Origin: Bolinopsis microptera
Taxonomy: Eukaryota; Ctenophora; Tentaculata; Lobata; Bolinopsidae
Length of the DNA stretch: 60,000 bases
Reading direction: 5' to 3'
NCBI RefSeq assembly: GCF_026151205.1
Contig: NC_087084.1
Coordinates: 6,009,538 to 6,069,537 of the forward strand
The translations under genes and the position numbers were made by a program. This document shows, piece after piece, positions 25,453-34,733 of this stretch (positions are counted from its first letter, which is position 1; each line of letters opens with the position of its first letter). Below the pieces are notes generated by a model that saw only the letters and a list, made by a program, of their open reading frames with translations, made no database searches and was not told where the DNA came from.

Positions 25453-26401
25453 CGGACGTATCAAGTCTGTACACGATAAAACAGCTGTTGGAGACCAGAT
25501 TACCCGGTATACTGATAGTGGAGTGCTTCAACCTGAATCTAGTGTGTGACAAGCTCGACATTAAATCCTACCCCGTCGTATTCTTCGCCAGGTTTGTACC
25601 TCGTCGTATTCTTCGCCAGGTTTGTACCCCGTCGTATTCTTCGCCAGGTTTGGTCGTCTTCTTCGCCAGGTTTGGTTGTTTCTGTCATTTTGTGCTGGGT
25701 TGGTTTGGTTCTAGGTGAGGTTCGCTTGCGCGGGTCAATTTTATGTGTATTTTAACTTGGAGCCGCGCAAGCAATTCGAACCTATACAAACGTTAACACA
25801 GTTAGACATATTTCTCAGAGAATTTTCATTATTTGGATTCGACCTGGATCATTATCATTAGATTTAATACCAAATGGCTTTAATATAATACCAATTCGGT
25901 AAAATACTTGTTGTTATGACTTAACAATATCTTAAAACTAAATAAAGTAAACCGCACAGGAACAACGAGACCCTCCACTACGCTGGTCCTATGGAGGAGG
26001 TTGCTCTGAACACCTTCAGAGAGCTGATAGAACACCCTGTAGTTACCAGAGCGCACCGGATACAAGTTGATCTCGTTCTCAAAGGTAAGTAGGTAACAGG
26101 AAATGAGTTGATTCATGATTTGATATTGTGATTCTAACTTATAATTTGACGCTGATTATAACGTCACTCAACCCCCTGATGACGTCACTTTTCCTGATTA
26201 CATCACTTAAACCTTGATGACGTCATGTTTTCCTGATGACGTCATGCTTCCCTGATGACGTCACCACTCTCCTACAGGAGCGGACAACAAGGCGGTTGTG
26301 ATGATCAGTTCGGGTAAGAGTGAACTGGAAGACATGTTCCACTTAGCTTGTGATGAGGTGTATGGCTTTATTCGGTGTTATCTCCTCGACTCCAAGAACC
26401 C
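25453..26401 (+). CDS. Thioredoxin-fold protein, three 5' exons
   Basis: Exons 25453-25591, 25960-26084 and 26278-26401 join in phase. The first encodes a thioredoxin-like beta-alpha-beta segment (GILIVECFNLNLVCDKLDIK, then SYPVVFFAR, resembling the cis-Pro strand of PDI domains). The second continues with YAGPMEEVALNTFRELIEHP, the usual C-terminal helix region. The third starts another such unit (ADNKAVVMISSGKSELEDMF). No CxxC was seen, so a redox-inactive, chaperone-like ER protein (TXNDC16 or calsequestrin style) is a reasonable guess. The gene is open at both sides: more exons lie upstream, and the third exon ends in phase 2, which matches the exon at 57162. Confidence 0.6.
25564..25672 (+). 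repeat. Exon/donor boundary tandemly repeated three times
   Basis: The last bases of the first thioredoxin-like exon with its donor (CGTCGTATTCTTCGCCAG then GTTTG) are repeated as a 28-bp unit and then a shorter third copy. There are three potential donors; using the second or third would shift the reading frame. Confidence 0.88.
26155..26268. promoter_or_regulatory. Cluster of CRE-like TGACGTCA sites in an intron
   Basis: Units resembling TTCCTGATGACGTCA recur about five times directly upstream of the exon at 26278. The palindromic CREB/ATF core TGACGTCA is intact in four, with a degenerate ACATCA copy among them. This could be an intronic enhancer or simply a short tandem duplication; the sequence cannot decide. 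Confidence 0.5.
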
Positions 26402-26843
26402 GTGAGTACCAGATTTCGTTGAGCTCCGTAGTAAGTAATGTTTGTGATGCTTTGGGTATATTATACGGGATAGAAATAATCTTGATATTGAATGATAAAT
26501 TTGAAATATGAGGTGTTAGCAGCAGCAGTAACCGCAGACACCGCGGTAATTCATCTTTAGTTTTAGTGTAGGTCTGATTAATTGAGATCTAAAAAGTTTT
26601 AGATATTCTTCCTTTCCGATGAAAACTTCACGGTCTAAAGATAATCTTTGTTTAATCAGACTTGGTAAGACGTATTCTGCCCTCTTATCTAGTGCTAATA
26701 AAAACTGGAAAGCCATCTGCCTTGTCCAATATCCAAGATTTTACATAGCTTCAAGAGGAGTTTCAGATTAAATAATCACTGCCAGCTGATGGCTTGAGCG
26801 CTAAACTACAAATTGATTTAAAGAAAATAACGATACTTTACAA

Positions 26844-27223
26844 TTGTTATACAGAAACTATCTCCTATCTTTTGGTGGTAGCAGATTCACCGTTTGTCGG
26901 GGACACCATAATTCTAACGCTATTAAACTCAACAGGTTTATAGTTGTTGTAATGCACAACATATCAGTGTGTGATTTGATCCAGACTATAATATTGCTTT
27001 TGTTACCGATTTTAATATATTTGATGGCTGATGAGTGGGTTCTAGGGACTGTCCTTGGGTACACTATTTTTATCTGAACTCAGTTTATAGCTTCTCTGCC
27101 AGCAGTGCAGCGTCTGCTTTAGTATTTTTTAAATGTACAATAAAATTCAATGAAATAAGGGGAAAAATTGCTTACAAAAATCTATCGAGGTATTTTAGAA
27201 TAGATATTACAAATTTTGTATAG
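26844..27223 (+). pseudogene. Possible class-A GPCR fragment (TM2-TM3), frameshifted
   Basis: The frame contains IVVVMHNISVCDLIQTIILL followed by PILIYLMADEWVLGTVLGY, which looks like TM2 (xxNISVxDLI) and the first extracellular loop with its conserved Trp. It then stops, and a second frame (27035-27223) continues with a hydrophobic TM3-like segment. No DRY, TM6 or TM7 motif follows. A decayed receptor fragment is the best guess. Confidence 0.35.
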
Positions 27224-27490
27224 ATTCTATTCTTTATTAGTTTAGTTGCTTCGTTAATCCCAGAGGCTATGCAATTAAAAACTAAGATCCCCTATCCATA
27301 TTTGGGATCAGGCAGAATTTTCGGAATTTTATTGAAATATCTTCCTGTTATCTCATATCTGGTGATAATTCATAATTAGTGCTTTTCTGGAAAACTATTT
27401 AGTCTTTAAGTTTGTATATATAATAGTGATCTAAAAACATGTATGATGCAAACAATCTATGGGAAATAGCCGTCGCTCAACAACAAATGT

Positions 27491-27573
27491 AAGCGGCTAC
27501 TAACCAGCTATAAGCCGGCTTATAGCCGGCTATAAAAATTGTAGCCGGCTATAAGCCGGTTAGTAGCCGGCTT
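27491..27573. repeat. Inverted repeat of AGCCGGCTATA units
   Basis: Short units (TATAAGCCGGCTTATAGCCG) are arranged so that the left half (27491-27530) pairs imperfectly with the right half (27541-27573) around an AAAAATT loop. A strong hairpin or cruciform candidate just 3' of the lectin-like gene on the minus strand. Confidence 0.8.
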
Positions 27574-27660
27574 ATAGCCGGTCGGTGATCTACCAACTGG
27601 CCCAATCTATAAACAAAATATAGTTTTAATAAGTCTTATCTGAAGCTTACATCATGAGTT

Positions 27661-29534
27661 CTATTTTTTCAAATTAACTTCACCACTTTTGGTGACATCA
27701 TCGTAATTTGGTGGTGGGATGTTTGCTCCTCCAGTCGCCGAGTTGTCGTATACAGTAGATATCCCAGTGCCAACGTTTGCGTTGGGTGGGTAGGTATCAC
27801 CGGTTGCAGGTGGTGGGTAGATACCATCGGTTGCTGGTGGTGGGAAGGTACTTCCGGTAGTGGGTGTGACATCATCGTAACTTGGTGGTGGGAGGTTTGC
27901 TCCTCCAGCTGCTGAGTGCAAGTGGTCATATGGGATAGATATCCCAGCTCTAACGGTTGCGTGTGGAGGGTAGGTACCACCGGTTGCAGGTGATGGGTAG
28001 TTACCACCGGTTGCAGGTGGTGGGTAGGTACCATCGGTTGCTGGTGGTGGGTAGTTACCACCGGTTGCAGGTGGTGGGTAGTTACCTCCGGTTGCAGGTG
28101 ATGGGTAGGTACCACCGGTTGCAGGTGGTGGGTAGGTACCTTCGGTAGCGGGTGTGGGGTAAATCATGTCATCACTCTGACTGTTCTTTCGACAATGTTT
28201 GCAACGCCAGACATATATATATACACATATGCTCATGATCACACAAAAGATAAACGCGCATAGTAATCCAATAGGGTCGTCTTCACCATCATAATTATTT
28301 TCAGTATATCTAGATCTGGTTAATCTGGTTAATTTGAATAATCTGTCGTACATGCAACCAAAAGTAATATTCATCCTTTCGTAAATACAACCATCTGCAA
28401 CATTGTAGTCTGCTTCAATAAGGTCGTATATTTGACACTGTTCCGCAGCGGAACACATGTTGTAAATTGACGTTGTAACGTTTTCAATGACTTTACCTGA
28501 ATTGATAATTGATTGAGCTCGGAGTACGATTATAATTTTAGGTATAAAGATTATAAAGACCTGCACATTAAACAACAAGAATTGCGCCCGTTGTTTCGTT
28601 TTGGCGGACGCTAGATTTCCATTCACTATAACTATAAGAATAAGCTCTAATGAGTTCACTTCATAATAATAATATTGATAGATTATGCTTTAAATACAGG
28701 AAAAACTTGGAGTTCAATTCAATTGTCTTAGAACTTAAACTTGTATCTGTAATTCAAGAAATTGTAAGGAAAAATAAACTATACTCATGTTTTATACACA
28801 TCAGTATACTACGCGTGCCACGTACAAATTGGGCTTATTACCTTAGAATACTATACATTACATGTAGTATATACAATATACAATAAAATACACTCGCGCC
28901 GCGCATTCATTGACCACAGGCTAGCTATGGTCAATGAATGGCTAAAAATCACACACAGGATTTCGTAACTCGGTAACATTAATTTAAAAAATGTTAATAT
29001 TAACTTACCAGAGCATTCGGGAGTAAGATCAAAGAGCAGAGCTTCAAATATGTGGATCTTGGTTTCAGGTTTGCACCTGATCGATAATTGTTGATTTTTG
29101 TCGAACTCAAACTGAGCTAGGTGGAGTTCTGAAACAGGTCGAAATTCATCAATCGGGCAGAGATGCTCCAAAAACGAGTTCTTAAGGATGCCGTGGGTCT
29201 AATATTATCTAATCAAAAATTATTAGATAATTACGTATCTACAGGGTAATAAAAACACATTATTTAACGAAAAAAGGGAATAAAGTTATAAATACAAAAA
29301 GAAATAAGTGTAAAAGTTTTCAGACGAACCTTGTCCTCTTGCTTTGCTTTGACATTCCCGATACACATCAGTTGAAAAGTTAACATTATTCACGACGCTT
29401 GAATTCTCCCATCCAAACGTTGTGCTGTTATGTTTGTAGCATCCGGTGTATTCTGTCGTACTCTTCTTCGGATCAGCTGATTCTGATAGTATCATGTGAC
29501 ATATCACAGATAAGGTCGCTATTCTGATTTCCAT
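27661..29534 (-). CDS. Lectin-like type I membrane protein with Pro-rich PPxY tail (copy 1)
   Basis: Exons 29534-29330, 29128-29009 and 28496-27661 join in phase (386 residues). Layout: signal peptide (MEIRIATLSVICHMILSESA); a short Cys-containing region starting TGCYKHNSTTFGW that resembles the first half of a WSC domain; a SUEL/galactose-lectin-like domain at about 90-155 (LSIRCKPETKIHIFEALLFD then AAEQCQIY...VADGC...MNITFGC); a transmembrane helix at about 184-204; and a cytoplasmic tail with about nine YPPPATGG-type 9-residue repeats. The tail ends in two PPxY motifs (PPPSYDDV and PPPNYDDV), which are WW-domain ligands. A cell-surface carbohydrate-recognition receptor coupled to WW proteins such as NEDD4-type ligases is inferred. 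The lectin call rests on Cys spacing and is tentative. A second copy is at 31336-37732. Confidence 0.7.
28904..28940. repeat. 13-bp-arm hairpin in the lectin intron
   Basis: CATTCATTGACCA at 28904-28916 pairs perfectly with TGGTCAATGAATG at 28928-28940. The same hairpin is present in copy 2 of the duplication near 37105-37141, so it predates the duplication. Confidence 0.85.
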
Positions 29535-30144
29535 GAAATCCCTACAGACGTTCTTAAATTTATGTTTGCGAAACTAAATTGTGCATTACTAATACACAAT
29601 AGCTCGGAAGACGGGCATACTACTATCGTTGAATGTAAAAATAAACATCTCAAAGATTTAAATTTATGTGTAAAATTTCATAACTATAGTTTTAACTCTG
29701 CCTTCACATAATCAATAGTTCTTAAGAATATCAGGTTTTATTTCCTTTCAGAACCATATAGAGACGAAATTGCAACTCATCGGAAAGTTGCCAAGAACAA
29801 ACTTTATTAAAGTTAGGATCAAATGAGAAAAAACGTAATTCATTTGATAGGAAACTATCTAACTATGTTTCAAAATTTGCTCCTTCATAAAAATGATTAG
29901 ATACTTTTAAAAAATCCCAACATTGTTTTTTGCATCGACCTATATGTTCAGTGTTCTAAAGTTACAATAACCGACAAGCTATCATTATAAATATCAAGAG
30001 CAGTTTCGACGGGTGCAACCCTTTCTGACTGATGTTGCTATCAAAACTGAAAACCGGGATTCTTGCTGTTTTAAAATCTATATTTCGACAGTCCATAATA
30101 TCGCAAATTCTAATGTACACATTTAGAATAGATCTATCGTTCAC

Positions 30145-30255
30145 ATATTATTACGTAATCAATATTTTAGCAATGTTCACCCCCCCCCCCCCCCGTAATC
30201 AACCGTTAGCACTTAGAAACCCCCCCCCCCTCTCGGCTGATAACGTAATATATAA
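30145..30255. repeat. C-run-rich remnant of the MITE at 39278-39725
   Basis: Homologous to part of 39278-39725 (shared CGTAATCAAC, two C runs and CTCTCGGCTGATAACGTAAT) but lacking the GGGGTCG ends. In this copy of the segmental duplication the element is eroded. Confidence 0.6.
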
Positions 30256-30569
30256 ATAAATAAACTACGATTTCTACTGTTTCCAATGAATATTATTTCA
30301 ATTTGTAATTGCAGATGCAACGTACATCGAGTATGTGCAAAATGTTGTGAAACAGAAGTAATCCGATATTCACCACTCGTCAAGTATAGGCATAGCGCAC
30401 TACAGTCTAATGGATTTTCAGGATGAGAGTTTGTGAATATAGTGAGATCGACAAATAAAACACGTGGCATTCAATGTATAATGTTTGTCTTTGAACACCT
30501 TACTTCACAAATTCGAACGATAATTGTAAACACACAAAAAAATGTTTCAGAAATGTTTGTAAATGTAAG

Positions 30570-30678
30570 TGAAGGTGTCCTAGAGGGCTGAAATCCTCAG
30601 TCCTAGTCTCCTTTGTGGTGGTGGTGACACCTGTGGTGGCGTCTCCACTCTCCTGGCATGAACTTTCCTAGCGTGTGC
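30570..30678 (-). pseudogene. 3' remnant of the Arg/Lys-repeat secreted protein gene
   Basis: Sequence from 30480 to 30678 is collinear with 40262-40510, the 3' end of the repeat-protein gene, including the stretch GCATGAACTTTCCTAGC. It stops where the 30-bp repeat array would begin and is joined to the dispersed repeat at 30680. It lacks the repeat, the acidic region and the signal exon, so it is a truncated duplicate. Confidence 0.8.
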
Positions 30679-30692
30679 CAAAACAATATCGC

Positions 30693-30779
30693 CCATATCT
30701 CAGTTCGCGATATTTGCGAAACTGATTTCTATTGTTTTGAGCGAAATCAGTTTCGCAAATATCGCGAACTGAGATATGG
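30693..30779. repeat. Perfect 37-bp inverted repeat with 13-base loop
   Basis: Arm 30693-30729 (starts CCATATCTCAGTTCGCGATA) is exactly complementary to 30743-30779; the loop is TATTGTTTTGAGC. The related repeat at 24116 has only one arm. The perfection implies recent origin or function as a hairpin. Confidence 0.95.
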
Positions 30780-33643
30780 ACGATTTTGTTACAATTAATT
30801 TTTTACAATTATTTGAACACAGAATACACAGTTAGATAGATATTGAGCTTATAATCGTAGAGAATGTGTAGTTTAGGCTTACCCTTTATATAAAGTTGGT
30901 TTCATTCAAAAATATTGATATTTAACCAATTTATGGGCCAAAATCGATCGAATTTGGTGCGTATGCCCAAATATGGTCATATAGTTTTTAGCTCATAACT
31001 CAATAGGTTTTGGGCATGTTCAGGGTATTTGGCTAAATTGGGCCTAATTTGGACCAAATATGGGCGTGGCTGCCCCGCGAACACTGTTTGGCGGTTGGGG
31101 TTCGGGACCCCCTCAAAAGTTCGGTCACCGGTCCTAGTTTGTTGGTCACAATTTGGGATCAAGCAGAATCTCGGGAATTTTATTGTAACATCTTCCTGTT
31201 ATCTGGTGATAATTCATAATTAGTGCTCTTCTGGAAAACTATTTAGTCTTTAAGTTTGTATATATAATAGTGATAAAAACATATACACGCAAACAATTTA
31301 TTAACAAAATATAGTTAATCAGTCTTATCTGAAGCTTACATCATGAATTCTTTTTTCAAATTAACTTCACCACTTTTGGTGACATCATCGTAATTTGGTG
31401 GTGGGAGGTTTGCTCCTCCAGTCGCCGAGTTGTCATATGCAGTAGATATCCCAGCTCCAACGTTTGCGTTGGGTGGGTAGGTACCACCGGTTGCAGGTGA
31501 TGGGTTGGTACCTCCGGCAGTGGGTGTGACATCATCGTAACTTGGTGGTGGAAGGTTTGTTCCTCCAGTCGCTGAGTGGTCATATGGGATTTTAGATATC
31601 CCAGCTCCAACAGTTGCAAGTGATGAGTAGGTACCTTCGGTTGCAGGTGGTGGGTTGGTACCTCCGGTTGCAGGTGGTGGGTAGTTACCACCGGTTGCAG
31701 GTGGTGGGTAGTTACCTCCGGTTGCAGGTGATGAGTAGGTGCGTCCGGTTGCAGGTGGTGGGTTGGTACGTCCGGTTGTAGGTGGTGGGTTGGAACCGTC
31801 CGGTTGCAGCTGGTGGGTTAAAACGTCCGATTGCAGGTGATGGGTAAGTACCACCGGTTGCATGTGGTGGGTAGGTACCACCGAATGAAGGTTGTGGGTA
31901 GGTACTTCCTCTTTCAGGTGGTGGGTAGTTACTACCGGTTGCAGGTGGTGGGTAATTACCACCGGTTGCAGGTGGTGGGTAATTACCACCGGTTGCAGGT
32001 GGTGGGTAGGTACCACCGGTTGCAGGTGGTGGGTAGGTACCACCGGTTGCAGGTAGTGGGTAGGTACCACCGGTTGCAGGTGGTGGGTAGGTACCTCCGG
32101 TTGCAGGTGGTGGGGAAATCATTCTACCACTCTGACTGTATTTTCCACAACGTTTGTAACAACAGCAGCAGCAGATACATAAGAAGATGACCAGTGGCAC
32201 ACCAAAGAAAGTCCCGAAAACGATTATCCCTTCAATGTTAACGCATGATTTATAACTGCATGAACCATCATCATTAAACTCATTATATCTGGTTAATCTG
32301 GTTAATTTGAACAATCTGTCGTACATGCATCCAAAAGTAATATTCATCCTTTCGTAAATACAACCATCTGCAACATTGTACTCTGCTTCAATAAGGTCGT
32401 ATATTTGACACTGTTCTGCAGCGGAACACATGTTGTAAATTGACGTTGTAACGTTTTTAATGTCTTTACCTGAATTGATAATTGATTGAGCTCGGAGTAT
32501 GATTCTAATTTTAGGGAAAGATTATAAAGATTTGCACATTAAACAACAAGAATTGCGCCCGTTGTTTTGTTTTGGCGGACGCTAGATTTCCATTCACTAT
32601 AACTATAAGTATAAGCTCTAATCAGCTCACTTTATAGTAATAATGTTGATAGATTATGCTTTAAATACGGGAAACACTTGAAATTCAATTCAATTGCCGT
32701 AGAACTTAACTTGCATCTGTGATTTAAAAAAATTGTATGCAAAAGTAAACTATACTCATGTTTTTATACAACACCAGCCATTGAAAAGTTTGATGATGTC
32801 TTATAATAACACTAGGGTTAAAGTCCCTACCACTGATTTAGATGTCGGAGGGGACCGGATTGATGACTCTCTCACCCTAAAACTCCCTAGGAGAGGGGTG
32901 ACAGATGATATGCCGGCTCCTTCACCCGGCACAAAAAATAACATAAAACAACAAAAAAAGGATGGGGATGCATTGGTTTCTTGTAGTGAGGTAGCTCTAG
33001 TAGGGACATTTAATGTCCGAACTGCTAGAGAAGGTTACAAGCGCCTTGTACTCGTGACTCAGTTTCTGGAGAGTGGCATGGAGATCCTTGGGATCCAAGA
33101 ACATAGGATTGTCCACCAGGAGCCGATCAAGATCGAAAAGTTCAAAGAGGGGGTTAGCTTGGTAACTGTTTCAGCATGGAGGAATGGAGCAGGAGCAGCC
33201 ACTGGTGGAGTGGGCTTTCTGCTGACTAGAAGAGCATACAGCGCAATCAGCCTCATTAAACCCTATGGCTCAAGGGTGCTGACTATCTCTTTCAACGGAA
33301 ATCCCAGACTCACAACTATAACTGCCTATAGTCCTACCGAGGCAGCACTAGTTGAAGAAGCGGAGGATTTTCATAACACCCTTAGACAGGCTATGAATGA
33401 TGTGCCAGCGCACCACCTGCTGATCACAGAGGGAGATATGAACGCCCGGCTTGGAAAGGAGAGTGAAGAAGATTCCCGTTGGTACTTTCATACTCGTACC
33501 AATCGGAATGGAGAGCTACTGAGAGACACTGCCCTGGAGTGCGATATGGAAATTACCAATATCCGCTTCAGAAAGAAGGTCAACAAGAGGTGGACCTTCT
33601 TATCTGATGGGACACTTAACAAAGGTCAGATTGACTATATCCT

Positions 33644-34733
33644 GGTTCACGTACTGTAGTGCGACACGTACTCTAGTGCGACACGTACCCTAGTGCGAAA
33701 CCTCCAAGATCGACACTGTCGCACTAGAGTACGCTACCTGGATCGTAGTGCGACACGTACCCTAGTGCGACAGAAAATTTTCAAGGCCGACACTGTCGCA
33801 CTACAGTGCGCTACTTGGACTGTAGTGCGACACGAACTAAAGTGCGATATTTTAAAGTTTTAATGACAAGAGTGTCATCTGAAAGTACTTCCGTACTGCT
33901 GAGGTCTCTGCGTTGTATTCCGGGACTAGGTCATGTTGCTGCATCTTCCTCAAAAATGCTTGCTTGTGGTGGAAGAAGCATCCTCTCTTGGTGGTAGTGG
34001 GCCAGGTTGTCTCCACAGCGTTTATCAGGGCTCTCTCGCAGTCACTCATGACAGATTGAGGGTCGACTCCAAATGCAAGAGGCTCATCCAAGAGGGCTTC
34101 ATAATGAGCCTGTGTCTTTCCGGGGAGTAAGCCGAATGCAAGGGGAATTCAGTGCATCGCCAGTAGGTCTTGTCGTCGCGCTTCTTATTCAGGCAGTAGC
34201 GGTATCCGTCGTGGATAACGTTTCTTGAACCAGTAGTTTGTCGAGAAATGAAGATGATTGAAGAAGACATGTTGATGTTGTTCGATGCTTTGGTAGAATC
34301 ATCGTGACCTTATATATGGCCCAAGCATATGAACTTGTTATCCCAATCGGAGATATACGATGCGTGTAATAGGAAAGAGGATCATTATATGCTGCTTACG
34401 AGTTACCCGGTGGATCACACACTGCATACGTGGCTTGAACTGACCCGAAGGAATTATGATCAGTGGATCACTTCGAAACACGTGATGTGAACCGACGAAT
34501 CGTATTCGCAAGATCACTTCAAAATAAGTGACGTGAACCGACCCGACAAATCCATAAAAAGGATAGGATGTGACCTGAACTTGGAAATAAGTCAGGATAT
34601 TTTGTCGCACTAGAGTACGCTACCTGGATCGTAGTGCGACACGTACTGTAGTGCGACAGAGGGTGTTTTTGTCGGACTTCGCACTAGAGTACGTGTCGCA
34701 CTAGAGTACGTGTCGCACTACAGTACGATTACC
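33644..34733 (-). mobile_element. MULE deletion derivative, 1090 bp, 9-bp TSD
   Basis: CTATATCCT flanks it exactly (33635-33643 and 34734-34742), the 9-bp duplication typical of Mutator-like elements. Ends are inverted (GGTTCACGTACTGTAGTGCG against GGTAATCGTACTGTAGTGCG) and the match continues about 50 bp. Both subterminal regions are packed with GTGCGACACGTAC-type units in both orientations. The interior encodes a FLYWCH-like domain and part of a MULE transposase on the minus strand. It lies inside the LINE reading frame; removing it leaves that frame open. Confidence 0.93.
33852..34270 (-). pseudogene. FLYWCH-plus-MULE transposase remnant
   Basis: From 34270 leftward: a FLYWCH-type start (NVIHDGYRYCLNKKRDDKTY then WRCTEF) is followed, in another frame from about 34140, by the MULE core GLLPGKTQAHYEALLDEPLA and DPQSVMSDCERALINAVETT with GCFFHHKQAFLRKMQ. 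The intervening transposase region with the first catalytic Asp is missing, so an internal deletion fused the two ends out of frame. Not functional. Confidence 0.85.

Noticed and set aside
26516-26716. 66-residue minus-strand ORF possibly from a retroelement
   Set aside because: No motif clear enough; composition alone is not evidence.
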